Of a DNA stretch of 64,000 nt, positions 43,917-52,373 are shown piece after piece. Position 1 is the stretch's first letter. The number at the start of each line of letters is the position of its first letter. The DNA is from Myxococcus fulvus (GTDB taxonomy: Bacteria > Myxococcota > Myxococcia > Myxococcales > Myxococcaceae), in contig NZ_FOIB01000016.1 of NCBI RefSeq assembly GCF_900111765.1, forward strand, positions 1 to 64,000, given 5' to 3'. The notes beneath the pieces are model-generated. The model was not told the origin of the DNA, did no database searches, and worked only from the letters and a program-made list of their open reading frames with translations. A program made the position numbers and the translations under genes.

Positions 43917-45263
43917 CTACCGGGCCTTCTTCCGCTCCATCACCTGCTGAAGCCCGGACACCGGAGAGAAGGAGTACGCACGTCCGACCCGGACCTTCCT
44001 CAGCAACCCCGCCGCCTCCAGGTCGAGCAGGTCCTGCCGGGCGGTCTGGTACACCACGGAATGCTGCCGCCGATAGGAGTCGATGTCATAGCGCGCCGTG
44101 GGGTGCCGCAGCGCATGGAGCAGCAGCTCGCGCTGCCGATGGTTCAGGTCGACTTCTCTCCGGAGGATCTGCTCCGCGTGAAGCGCCTCCTCCTGCTTGC
44201 GCCTCAGATAGACATAGAGGTCGTCGGTCGCATAGCGGAGCACCTCCAACTGGTGCAGCAGGAAATAGGTCAAGTCATTGCTGTCCGTCTCGGTGAACAG
44301 GAACGCGCGACCGTACTTCACAGGGGCACGCTGCAGGATGCGGGAGATGGGGAGGAACTCGGCAATCCAATATCCCTGCCGGATCATGCTCCAGTAGAAG
44401 AGTGCTCTCGCGGTCCGCCCGTTCCCGTCGACAAAGGGATGCTCGTACCCCAGCGCGAAGTGCAGCGCGATGGCGCGCACCACGGGGTGGACGAAGCCGT
44501 TCGCTCCTTCCTCGTTGGCGAAGGTACAGAGCGCCTTGAGCCGCTCCGGCAACGCCTCCGCCTCGGGAGGGATGTGAAGAACCTCTCCATCCCCCTGGTC
44601 CATCACCGTGACCTGCTCGTCCGCACGTCGAAGCCTTCCGACTTCATCGGCCTCCAACGTGTCCTGCGTGAGGATCTCGTGGAGCTCCCGGAGGAAGGAG
44701 ATGGAGAGCCGCTCCTTCGTCTGCCTTCGCAGCCACTCCATCGCCTGGAAGTTGTTGAAGATCATCCGCTCGCTCTTCGTGCGAGGCTGACGCTTTTCGA
44801 CCAGCATCTCCTTGGCGACCTTGCGCGTGGTCGAGGCGCCCTCGAGCTGGCTGGAGGTGATGGCCTCCTCCATGAGCGAGCGAACGATGTAGCGATCCTG
44901 GATTTCCTTGTCGCCCAACTGAGGGGCGGTCGACTCCAGGTGATTGCCCAGCTCACGGTCGATGCGATGGAGCCCTTCGAGCACGTTGCCCGGAGTCGCA
45001 TAGCAGAACGGACGCCCCTGCTTGTCCCTCAGGGCAAGGGGGGCTCTCATCGCCCGCCGGGTCATGTCGATCTGAAACCACCACTCCCGATGGGTCAGCC
45101 CCACGGGGACCGGGTGACGCCGCAGCTCGTCCCAATGCAGGTAGCGCCCCTCCACCTCGGACTGCCCCGGTCGGGCCAGCAGCTCCAGCGTACGCGCTAC
45201 CTCCCAGGGGGCCCTCCCCTGAAGGATCTCCTTGGAATCAGGAGGGATTTCCGGCATCCGCAT
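43917..45263 (-). CDS. Fic-domain adenylyltransferase, self-inhibited, with winged helix
   Basis: A 448-residue Fic protein. The active motif HPFVDGNGRTAR matches HPFx[D/E]GNGRxxR. An N-terminal inhibitory motif (SSQLEG) of the [S/T]xxxE[G/N] type indicates a class II enzyme held off until the helix is moved. The C-terminal 70 residues resemble a winged helix (SVVYQTARQDLLDLEAAGLLRKVRVGRAYSF) that could bind DNA. It would AMPylate or de-AMPylate a target. GC content is lower than neighbours by eye. A perfect palindrome just upstream suggests autoregulation. No antitoxin gene is adjacent. Confidence 0.9.
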   Translation of the reverse strand: MRMPEIPPDSKEILQGRAPWEVARTLELLARPGQSEVEGRYLHWDELRRHPVPVGLTHREWWFQIDMTRRAMRAPLALRDKQGRPFCYATPGNVLEGLHRIDRELGNHLESTAPQLGDKEIQDRYIVRSLMEEAITSSQLEGASTTRKVAKEMLVEKRQPRTKSERMIFNNFQAMEWLRRQTKERLSISFLRELHEILTQDTLEADEVGRLRRADEQVTVMDQGDGEVLHIPPEAEALPERLKALCTFANEEGANGFVHPVVRAIALHFALGYEHPFVDGNGRTARALFYWSMIRQGYWIAEFLPISRILQRAPVKYGRAFLFTETDSNDLTYFLLHQLEVLRYATDDLYVYLRRKQEEALHAEQILRREVDLNHRQRELLLHALRHPTARYDIDSYRRQHSVVYQTARQDLLDLEAAGLLRKVRVGRAYSFSPVSGLQQVMERKKAR

Positions 45264-45280
45264 GGACGAAAAGTACCAGC

Positions 45281-45311
45281 AACTACTAATGACCGCATGA
45301 AATTAGTAGTT
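45281..45311. promoter_or_regulatory. Perfect 10-bp palindrome upstream of fic
   Basis: AACTACTAAT (45281-45290) and ATTAGTAGTT (45302-45311) with an 11-base spacer, 18 bases before the Fic start. The AT-rich, perfectly paired site stands out against the GC-rich region and is a likely operator, perhaps for the Fic winged helix. Confidence 0.75.
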
Positions 45312-45473
45312 CATGCCGAAGTCGGGGGCCAGGCGTCCACCCGCCCACCCCATCCCACACTCCCAGTCAAAGCCTCTCCCGCCAGGGACAGGCCCCCGTG
45401 CTAGCGTCCGGGAACATCTGACGCGAGGCCCGTTCCATGGGTCCGCACGTCCTGACGGTAGGGGGAAACAGGC

Positions 45474-45764
45474 ATGTCATCCGACACCATCACACTCATC
45501 AAGGGCCAGGGGCCCCTCGTGCTCCCGCAGAAGCCGCACCTGCGCCTGGCCAGCGGCAACTTCTGGCCCGAGGAAGTGGACGGCCGCGAGAAGCAGCTCA
45601 CCGCGGGCCTCTTCATCATCGACACCCGCACCTCCCCCTCCAAGCAGGACCACGTGCGCGTCCACGCGTCCCAGGTCGTCGAGGTCGACGGCGCGAAGCT
45701 GGAGATCCTCGAGGTCCGCGGCGAGAACGGCCAGGAAGCCGCCATCCACCTCAAGGTCCGCTAG
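45474..45764 (+). CDS. 96-aa NFWPE-motif protein (soluble copy)
   Basis: A 96-residue cytoplasmic protein. It starts MSSDTITLIKGQGPLVLPQ, then LRLASGNFWPEEVDG and a beta-rich remainder ending LEILEVRGENGQEAAIHLKVR. It is a clear paralogue of the lipoprotein at 46880-47272 (shared ITLxKxxGPL, LATGNFWPED, HVRV and LEVxEV motifs). A GGGGGAAA ribosome site precedes it. The calpain gene starts 132 bases later, so the two are probably coexpressed. No named family is recognised. It could be an inhibitor or partner of the protease (inference). Confidence 0.7.
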   Translation: MSSDTITLIKGQGPLVLPQKPHLRLASGNFWPEEVDGREKQLTAGLFIIDTRTSPSKQDHVRVHASQVVEVDGAKLEILEVRGENGQEAAIHLKVR

Positions 45765-45896
45765 CACCCCACACCGCAAGTGCGGGCCCCACGCAACTCG
45801 GGGCAGCGCCGTTGAGATAATCCAGACATCCACCACCGTCCTTGGGGGACGGCGGTCCCAAGTTCAAAGTCAGTCGCATCGAGGGGGAGTACGTTC

Positions 45897-46883
45897 ATGA
45901 GCTTCAAGATTGGGAATGAAGGGTCCCGCGTCACCCAGACCACCCGCAAGGAAACCGAGGCGGTGCGTCCGGAGGTGAAGAAGCAGGAGGTCCGCGAGAC
46001 GAAGCCCGAGTGGGCCAGCGGACGCAGCCAGGACGGGATGCTGCCTCCCAGCCGCCGCGAGCAGTTCGCCGCCGCGCTCGGACAGACCTTCCAGGCCAGC
46101 GGCGCCGAGACGCCCAAGACCAAGGACCCCAAGGCGCTCGACACGAACGTCACCTACGGCCCGGTCAAGAACGGCAGCGTCTTCGAGGCCGGCACCGACG
46201 GCACCAAGGCCCACTGGAACGACGTGCAGCAGGGCCAGATTGGCGACTGCTACCTGATGACCTCCATGGGCGCCATCGCCCGCGCCAACCCGGCCCTCAT
46301 CGAGAACATGGTCAAGGGCCCGGACGCGTCCGGCAACTACACCGTCACCTTCCAGGACAAGGGCAAGCCGGTGAACATCACCGTCACCCCGGACCTGCCC
46401 CTCAACGCCAGCGGTGACCCGGCCTACGCCGGCACCCCGCAGGAGGGTGGCAAGGCGGAGCTGTGGCCGGCCCTGGTCGAGAAGGCCTATGCCCAGTGGA
46501 AGGGCGGCTACCCCGAAATCGTCCACGGCAACAGCGCCAAGGCGATGGAGGCCATCACCGGCAAGAAGAGCAGCAGCCTGGACGTCGACAGCACCACGCT
46601 GGCCGACCTGGACAAGCGGATGAAGGCCGGCGAGGCCCTCACCGCGGGCACGCACGACGACCTCAAGATTCTCGGCTTCGACCTGCCGGACGGCACCGAC
46701 GGCGCGCGCTACAAGGACGGCACGCTGGTGGCGGACCACGAGTACTTCATCACCGGCGTGGACACCAAGGCCGGCACCGTCACGCTGCGCAACCCCTGGG
46801 GCGCCGGCACGCCGGACATCGTGCTGACCGAGAAGGAGTTCCAGGAGTCCTTCCAGTACGCCAACAGCAACCCCACCAAGTGA
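45897..46883 (+). CDS. Calpain-like C2 cysteine protease
   Basis: A 328-residue protease with a catalytic triad of Cys118 (QGQIGDCYLM), His281 (VADHEYFITG) and Asn299 (LRNPWG), the order of the C2 calpain family. The N-terminal 85 residues are charged and likely disordered. No signal peptide is visible, so export, if any, is by another route or the protein stays inside. It lies between two paralogous small proteins and overlaps the second by 4 bases (GTGA), which strongly suggests a functional trio. Start ATG with GGGGGAG upstream. Confidence 0.87.
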   Translation: MSFKIGNEGSRVTQTTRKETEAVRPEVKKQEVRETKPEWASGRSQDGMLPPSRREQFAAALGQTFQASGAETPKTKDPKALDTNVTYGPVKNGSVFEAGTDGTKAHWNDVQQGQIGDCYLMTSMGAIARANPALIENMVKGPDASGNYTVTFQDKGKPVNITVTPDLPLNASGDPAYAGTPQEGGKAELWPALVEKAYAQWKGGYPEIVHGNSAKAMEAITGKKSSSLDVDSTTLADLDKRMKAGEALTAGTHDDLKILGFDLPDGTDGARYKDGTLVADHEYFITGVDTKAGTVTLRNPWGAGTPDIVLTEKEFQESFQYANSNPTK

Positions 46884-47272
46884 GTCCCCGGACGTCGCGC
46901 GGATACACCAGTCTGGCGCTGGCCCTCGGGCTGGTGCTGACCGCGTGCGCCCGCGAGACGCCCGCCGTGGCGCCGTCCTCCGAGGCGGCGCCCGGCGTCA
47001 TCACCCTGACGAAGAACCACGGGCCCCTGAAGGTGACGCCCCGCTTGAGCCTGGCCACGGGCAACTTCTGGCCCGAGGACACCGACGCAGGCACCCACGA
47101 GCCCTCCGCCGCGCTGTTCATCTTCGACGCGAACCTCCAGCCTCCCTCGCAGCAGCACGTGCGCGTGCGCGCGGGGCAGACGGTGGAGGCCGCGGGCTCG
47201 GTGCTGGAGGTCTCCGAGGTCATCGACCGGGGAGACGACCAGCGCCTGCGGCTCAAGCTCCGCGCGCCCTGA
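46880..47272 (+). CDS. 130-aa NFWPE-motif lipoprotein (membrane copy)
   Basis: A 130-residue protein starting at GTG 46880 inside the calpain stop. It has a lipoprotein signal (LALALGLVLTAC) and then a domain homologous to the 96-aa protein (ITLTKNHGPLKV, LATGNFWPED, HVRVRAGQTVEA). Translational coupling to calpain is visible. A membrane-anchored and a soluble version of the same small domain around one protease is unusual. Function unknown. Confidence 0.75.
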   Translation: MSPRTSRGYTSLALALGLVLTACARETPAVAPSSEAAPGVITLTKNHGPLKVTPRLSLATGNFWPEDTDAGTHEPSAALFIFDANLQPPSQQHVRVRAGQTVEAAGSVLEVSEVIDRGDDQRLRLKLRAP

Positions 47273-47348
47273 GTTTTTCGCAAAGCAGCGTGAATACCCC
47301 GGGGGCCCGCGCGTCGGACGCCCACCTTCATTCCCCCGTGGAGCCCCC

Positions 47349-47690
47349 ATGCGTCTGGTCCTCGCCCCGCTCGTCCTCGCCGGTCTGCTGCTGCCCCTGC
47401 ACGCGGACGCCGCCACGCTGCGCTGTGGCAACAACCTCATCTCCGATGGGGCCACCACCACCGACGCCGTCATCAAGTGCGGAGAGCCCCTGTCCAAGCA
47501 GCGCCGCACCGAGTCCACCTCCACGAAGGAGCGGGTGCGCGAGGGCAAGGACGAGTCCTCGACCTCCAAGACCGTCACGGTCGAGGTCGAGGAGTGGACC
47601 TACAACTTCGGCCCCAACCGCCTCATGCAGGTGGTGACCTTCACCGACGGCAAGCTGACGGACGTGCGCAGCACGGTCTACGGCAAGTAG
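47349..47690 (+). CDS. DUF2845 exported protein
   Basis: A 113-residue secreted protein (signal MRLVLAPLVLAGLLLPLHADA). The mature part carries LRCGNNLISDGATTTDAVIKCGEP with two cysteines and EEWTYNFGPNRLMQVVTFTDGKL, the DUF2845 signature. Family function is unknown; members are short periplasmic proteins. It ends 15 bases from the convergent flavoprotein gene. Confidence 0.85.
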   Translation: MRLVLAPLVLAGLLLPLHADAATLRCGNNLISDGATTTDAVIKCGEPLSKQRRTESTSTKERVREGKDESSTSKTVTVEVEEWTYNFGPNRLMQVVTFTDGKLTDVRSTVYGK

Positions 47691-47705
47691 CAGCCCACCC
47701 CCGCG

Positions 47706-49361
47706 CTACACCGTCGCCGCCAGCGCCCTGCCCGCCGCGCGTCCCGAGAAGATGCACCCGCCCAGGAAGGTGCCCTCGAGCGCGCGGTAGCCGTGCACAC
47801 CGCCGCCGCCAAACCCAGCCACCTCGCCCGCGGCGTAGAGGCCGGGGACCAGCTTGCCCTCGGCGCCGAACACGCGGCTGGACAGGTCCGTCTCGAAGCC
47901 GCCCAGCGTCTTGCGCGTGAGGATGTTCAGCTTCACGCCGATGAGCGGCGCGGCCTTCGGGTCCAGCAGCCGGTGCAGCTTCGCGGTGCGCACCAGCTGG
48001 TCTCCGCGGTAGTTGCGCGCCTGGCGAATCGCGGCGATCTGCAGGTCCTTGCCGAACGGGTTGTCGAGCTGCCTGTCCCGCGCGAGCACCTCACGCTCCA
48101 CCGTGGCGAAGTCGAGCAGCTTCGTCTCGGTCTTCTCGTTCATCTTCGCCACGAGCGTGCGCAGGTCCTCGGCGACGACGAAGTCCGCGCCGTGCTCCTT
48201 GAACGCCTCCACCGGGCCCATGGCCTTCTTGCCCACCGCGCGGTTGAGCACGCCCTTCCAGTCCTTGCCCGTGAGGTCCGGGTTCTGCTCGGAGCCGGAG
48301 AGCGCGAACTCCTTCTTGAGAATCGACTGGTTCAGCACGAACCACGAGTAGTCGTGCCCCGTCTTCAGGATGTGCTCCAGCGTCCCCAGCGTGTCGAAGC
48401 CCGGATACAGCGGCGGCGGCAGTCGCTTGCCCGTAGCGTCCAGCCACAGCGAGCTTGGCCCCGGCAGGATGCGGATGCCGTGGCGCGGCCAGATGGGGTT
48501 CCAGTTCCGCAAGCCCTCCGTGTAGTGCCACATGCGGTCGCGGTTGATGACCCGTCCGCCCGCGGACTCGGTGATGGCAATCATCCGTCCGTCGACATGG
48601 TCGGGGACGCCCTGCACCATGAAGGCGGGCGCGGGGCCCAGGCGCGACGGCCAGCTCTTGCGCACCAGCTCGTGGTTGCCGCCGATGCCGCCCGAGGTGA
48701 CGACGACGGCGGACGCGCGCACCTCGAAGTCGCCCACCGTGTCGCGCGAGCTCTTCACACCACGCTCCACGTCCGAGGGCACCAACGTCATGCCCCGCAC
48801 GCCGACGACGGCGCCGCCCTCCGTGAGCAGCTCGTCCACGCGGTGACGGAAGAGGAACGTGAGCGTCCCCTTCTTCCGCGCCTCCTGGGCTCGCCGCACG
48901 AAGGGCGCGAGCACACCGGGCCCGGTGCCCCACGTGACATGGAAGCGCGGCACGGAGTTGCCGTGGCCCACGGCGCCGTAACCACCGCGCTCGGCCCAGC
49001 CGACGACGGGGAACCAGCGCAGGCCCTGGTTGTAGAGCCACGGACGCATCTCGCCGGCGGCGAAGTCGACGAAGGCCTCTGCCCACTTGCGGGGCCAGTG
49101 GTCCTCCTCGCGGTCGAAGCCCGCGGTGCCCAGCCAGTCCTCGAGCGCGAGCGCGTGCGAGTCATGGATGCCCATGCGCCGCTGCTCGGGTGAGTCCACC
49201 AGGAACAGGCCGCCGAAGGACCAGAACGCCTGCCCTCCCAGGTTCTGCTCGCCCTCCTGGTCCACCACGATGACACGCTTGCCCGCGTCGGCGAGCTCCG
49301 TCGCGGCGACGAGCCCCGCCAGCCCCGCGCCCACCACGATGACGTCCGCTTGCTGTCCCAT
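47706..49361 (-). CDS. KsdD-like FAD-dependent dehydrogenase / fumarate reductase-type flavoprotein
   Basis: A 551-residue flavoprotein. The FAD fold starts ADVIVVGAGLAGLVAATELADAGKRVIVVDQEG and continues with GGQAFWSFGGLF. The C-terminus has the ADP-binding end motif (GLYAAGEVAGFGGGGVHGYRALEGTFLGGCIFSG). This fits ketosteroid dehydrogenase/fumarate reductase-like enzymes that transfer hydride between a substrate and FAD. No signal peptide. It stands alone. The start at 49361 removes an upstream extension (MGWRLR). Confidence 0.85.
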   Translation of the reverse strand: MGQQADVIVVGAGLAGLVAATELADAGKRVIVVDQEGEQNLGGQAFWSFGGLFLVDSPEQRRMGIHDSHALALEDWLGTAGFDREEDHWPRKWAEAFVDFAAGEMRPWLYNQGLRWFPVVGWAERGGYGAVGHGNSVPRFHVTWGTGPGVLAPFVRRAQEARKKGTLTFLFRHRVDELLTEGGAVVGVRGMTLVPSDVERGVKSSRDTVGDFEVRASAVVVTSGGIGGNHELVRKSWPSRLGPAPAFMVQGVPDHVDGRMIAITESAGGRVINRDRMWHYTEGLRNWNPIWPRHGIRILPGPSSLWLDATGKRLPPPLYPGFDTLGTLEHILKTGHDYSWFVLNQSILKKEFALSGSEQNPDLTGKDWKGVLNRAVGKKAMGPVEAFKEHGADFVVAEDLRTLVAKMNEKTETKLLDFATVEREVLARDRQLDNPFGKDLQIAAIRQARNYRGDQLVRTAKLHRLLDPKAAPLIGVKLNILTRKTLGGFETDLSSRVFGAEGKLVPGLYAAGEVAGFGGGGVHGYRALEGTFLGGCIFSGRAAGRALAATV

Positions 49362-49437
49362 CCGGAGCCTCCAACCCATGAGGAAGGCCCCGGATGATAG
49401 GGGAAGCGCGCGCGTCCGTCCGCGTCGACGTCACACC

Positions 49438-49983
49438 TCAGCCGTCGAATCGCACCTGGACGTGCGCGGACGGCTCGAAGTGCAGCACCACACAGTCGCC
49501 CTCGCTGCCGTCCTCCCAGGCCAGCATGGCCAGCTCCGCGGGCGCGTCGAGCGCGACGATGGGGTGATGCCACACGCCCCGGTGATAGTTCACACCCTCA
49601 CCAGGGCCGCAGACGAACGCCTCCAGTCGCTCCAGGTCCGGACCGCCCGAGGGCGCCGTCGGCGCGACGCACACGAGGTAGCGCTCGCAGCGCAGGGGCA
49701 GGAACACCTGGCTCGAGTACGGGTGATGCTCCAGCAGCTTCACGGTGAACGGCAGTGAGCGCGCCACCGAGCGGAACACCGCGAGGTTGGGCTTCGCGGA
49801 CTCGCGAGCGTTCTCCAGCCGCGCGGACCAGTCGAAGCGCACCGCGGTGCCCTGGTTCGCGAGCGCGCCGGGTCCGAGCCCCGCGCTGACCACGTCTCCG
49901 TAGGGAGCGAAGCCCTCGGGTGTCAGCGGCCGCGCGACGAGGACCCGGGGCACGTCTGGAGGCTCACGCATGGGAATGAGCAT
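49438..49983 (-). CDS. Ureidoglycolate lyase
   Basis: A 181-residue protein of the AllA family, which cleaves ureidoglycolate to glyoxylate and urea in purine breakdown. Family marks are ALANQGTAVRFDW near the N-terminus, LLEHHPYSSQVFLPLR, EAFVCGPGEGVNYHRGVWHHPIVAL (metal/substrate His residues), and a final CVVLHFEPS. No other allantoin genes lie nearby. ATG at 49983 or 49971 could start the gene. Confidence 0.85.
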   Translation of the reverse strand: MLIPMREPPDVPRVLVARPLTPEGFAPYGDVVSAGLGPGALANQGTAVRFDWSARLENARESAKPNLAVFRSVARSLPFTVKLLEHHPYSSQVFLPLRCERYLVCVAPTAPSGGPDLERLEAFVCGPGEGVNYHRGVWHHPIVALDAPAELAMLAWEDGSEGDCVVLHFEPSAHVQVRFDG

Positions 49984-50151
49984 ACAGGGCGGTTCGTGCG
50001 CAGTGCCACGGAACGGTCATGGTCAACGGGCATCGCCCGACGCGTCACGTTGCTTGTCGGACCGAGGGGCACTTCCAGATACCTCGACATCGACATGACA
50101 TGGTCTCTTCGCCTCGCGAGCCATCATCCCGATGACTCCGACCACACCTCC

Positions 50152-52317
50152 ATGCGAATCCTCCTCACCGCCCTGGTCCTGCTGAGCACGCCCGTGCTCG
50201 CCCAGCCTCCCCCCGCGTCGGCGCCGACGACGGAGCGCTTCATCCGTCAGCTCGTGGAGACGCGCTACTTCAACAGTGGTCGGCCCACGGCCACGAGCTT
50301 CACGCCGGACGAGCAGACGCTCTTCTTCCTGCGCACCAGGGAGGGCTCGCGCACCGTCGTGCTCCACGCGTTCGACACCACCACGGGACAGACGCGCGAG
50401 TACCTCACCGCGGAGAGCCTCAACGCCGAGGCGAGAGCGCTCCAGGAGCCCGTGCGCGCCGCCCCGCGAGGCCTGAGCTCCTATGCGTTGTCCGAGGACG
50501 GCGAGAAGCTGCTCGTGGGGATGTCGGGCAAGCAGTACGTCGTCGCGCGCGCCTCCGGGAAGGTGACGGAGCTGAAGCTGGGCGCGGGCGCGATGGACGT
50601 GCGCTTCTCGCCGGACGCGACGCAGGTCGCCTACGTGCGGGGCCACGACGTGTATCGCCTGGACCTCGCGACGAACACCGAGCGCGCGGTGACGAAGGGT
50701 GGCACGGAGGACAAGAGCCACGGGACTCCGGAGTTCATCGCCACCGCCGAGATGATGCGCTTCTCCGGCTACTGGTGGAGCCCGGACGGCAAGTCCCTGG
50801 CCTACACGGAGTCCGACACGAGCGGGGTGGAGAAGCTGGTCGTCCCGGACGCGCTGAACCCCGAGCGGGAGGGACAGCGGCTCGCCTATCCTCGCGCGGG
50901 CAAGCCCAACGCACAGGTGCGCCTGGGCATCATCCCCGTCACGGGCGGGAAGACGACGTGGGTGCAGTGGGATGCCGGGAAGTATCCCTATCTCGCCACG
51001 GTGCGCTGGCCCGCGAAGGGACCGCTGACGGTGCTGGTGCAGAACCGCGCGCAGACGGAGGAGCTGCTGCTCGCGGTGGACCCGAGGACGGGGAGCACGC
51101 GCACGCTGCTCGTGGAGAAGGACGACGCCTGGCTCACGTTGCACCAGACGTTCCCCCACTGGCTCGCGGATGGGAGCGGGTTCCTCTGGTACACCGAGCG
51201 CAACGGGGCCAGTGAGCTGGAGCTGCGCGATGCCACGGGCAAGCTCGTGCGCTCGCTCGTGCCGCCCGACGCGGGCTTCTACGACCTGGTGGGCTACGTG
51301 GAGCAGGACGGCACGGTGTACTTCTCCGGCGGCACCGCGTCGGAGGAGCGCTACGTGTGGCGACTGAGCCCGGGAGGCAAGCCGACGCGTGTCACCGCCG
51401 AGCGTCCCGCGCTGGAGCAGGCGAAGCTCTCCAAGCGGGGTGGGTTCCTCGCCCTGTCCTCCGAGGGGCCGCGGCGAATGAAGAACACCACGGTGCTGAA
51501 GGCGGATGGCACGAGGGTGGGAGAGCTGCCCTCGCTGGCGAAGGTGCCGACCCTGCAGCCGCGCATCGAGGTGCGGCACGTGGGCAAGGAGCGCTACCCC
51601 ACGTCGCTGGTGCGGCCTCGCGACGCGAAGCCCGGGGTGAAGCTGCCGGTCATCGTGGACATCTACGGCGGGCCCGGCATGGCCATGGTCTACCAGAGCA
51701 TGATGCAGCACCTCACGGACCAGTGGTTGGCGGACCAGGGCTTCATCGTGGTGAAGCTCGACGGGCGCGGCGTGTCGCCCACGGCGGACGCGAAGTTGCG
51801 CAAGCCGAAGTACGACTGGCCTCGACAGATTCTCGACGAGCAGGTGGCGGCGTTGCGCGCGCTCGCGGCCGAGGTGCCGGAGATGGACCTGAGCCGCGTG
51901 GGAATCACGGGCGCGAGCAACGGCGGCTACATGTCCGCGCTGGCGGTGCTCACGCGCCCGGACGTCTTCAAGGCCGCGGTGGCCGTGTCCTCGGTGACGG
52001 ACTGGAGGGACTACGACTCCCACCTGACGGAGCGCTTCTTTGGCCTGCCCGACGAGCAGCCCCAGGCGTATGAGCAGGCCTCGCTGCTCACGCACGTGAA
52101 GGCGGGCAAGCCCATGGGCAAGCTGCTGGTGGTCCACGGCACGGCGGACGACAACGTCCTCTTCTTCCAGGCGCTCAAGCTGTCGGACGCGCTGTTCCGC
52201 GCGGGCCAGCCCCACGAACTGCTGCCCCTGAGCGGCATGGGGCACATGGTGTTCGACCCCGTGCTCGCCGAGCGCCTGTGGGAGGAGACGGCGCGCTACT
52301 TCCACGCGCACCTGTAA
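50152..52317 (+). CDS. Prolyl oligopeptidase-family S9 peptidase (DPP-IV-like)
   Basis: A 721-residue exported serine peptidase (signal MRILLTALVLLSTPVLAQ). An N-terminal beta-propeller (about 40-455) is followed by an alpha/beta hydrolase: Ser589 in GASNGGY, the Asp region GTADDNV (666-667), and His698 in GMGHMV. The FSGYWWSPDGKSLAYTE and EFIATAEMMR blocks resemble the DPP-IV type that removes N-terminal dipeptides. ATG at 50152 is chosen for its signal peptide. Likely used for peptide nutrition from prey. A bidirectional terminator follows. Confidence 0.9.
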   Translation: MRILLTALVLLSTPVLAQPPPASAPTTERFIRQLVETRYFNSGRPTATSFTPDEQTLFFLRTREGSRTVVLHAFDTTTGQTREYLTAESLNAEARALQEPVRAAPRGLSSYALSEDGEKLLVGMSGKQYVVARASGKVTELKLGAGAMDVRFSPDATQVAYVRGHDVYRLDLATNTERAVTKGGTEDKSHGTPEFIATAEMMRFSGYWWSPDGKSLAYTESDTSGVEKLVVPDALNPEREGQRLAYPRAGKPNAQVRLGIIPVTGGKTTWVQWDAGKYPYLATVRWPAKGPLTVLVQNRAQTEELLLAVDPRTGSTRTLLVEKDDAWLTLHQTFPHWLADGSGFLWYTERNGASELELRDATGKLVRSLVPPDAGFYDLVGYVEQDGTVYFSGGTASEERYVWRLSPGGKPTRVTAERPALEQAKLSKRGGFLALSSEGPRRMKNTTVLKADGTRVGELPSLAKVPTLQPRIEVRHVGKERYPTSLVRPRDAKPGVKLPVIVDIYGGPGMAMVYQSMMQHLTDQWLADQGFIVVKLDGRGVSPTADAKLRKPKYDWPRQILDEQVAALRALAAEVPEMDLSRVGITGASNGGYMSALAVLTRPDVFKAAVAVSSVTDWRDYDSHLTERFFGLPDEQPQAYEQASLLTHVKAGKPMGKLLVVHGTADDNVLFFQALKLSDALFRAGQPHELLPLSGMGHMVFDPVLAERLWEETARYFHAHL

Positions 52318-52328
52318 CAACAAGACCA

Positions 52329-52360
52329 GGAGCGGAAGACCCAGCAGGGCCTTCCGCTCC
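52329..52360. terminator. Bidirectional hairpin between S9 and M16 genes
   Basis: Perfect 10-bp arms GGAGCGGAAG (52329-52338) and CTTCCGCTCC (52351-52360) between convergent genes, 11 bases after the S9 stop. Confidence 0.7.
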
Positions 52361-52373
52361 CGGGAACCTCGCC

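Noticed and set aside
50023-52323. Antisense frame covering the S9 peptidase
   Set aside because: No domains, His/Arg-rich composition, fully explained by the peptidase on the other strand.
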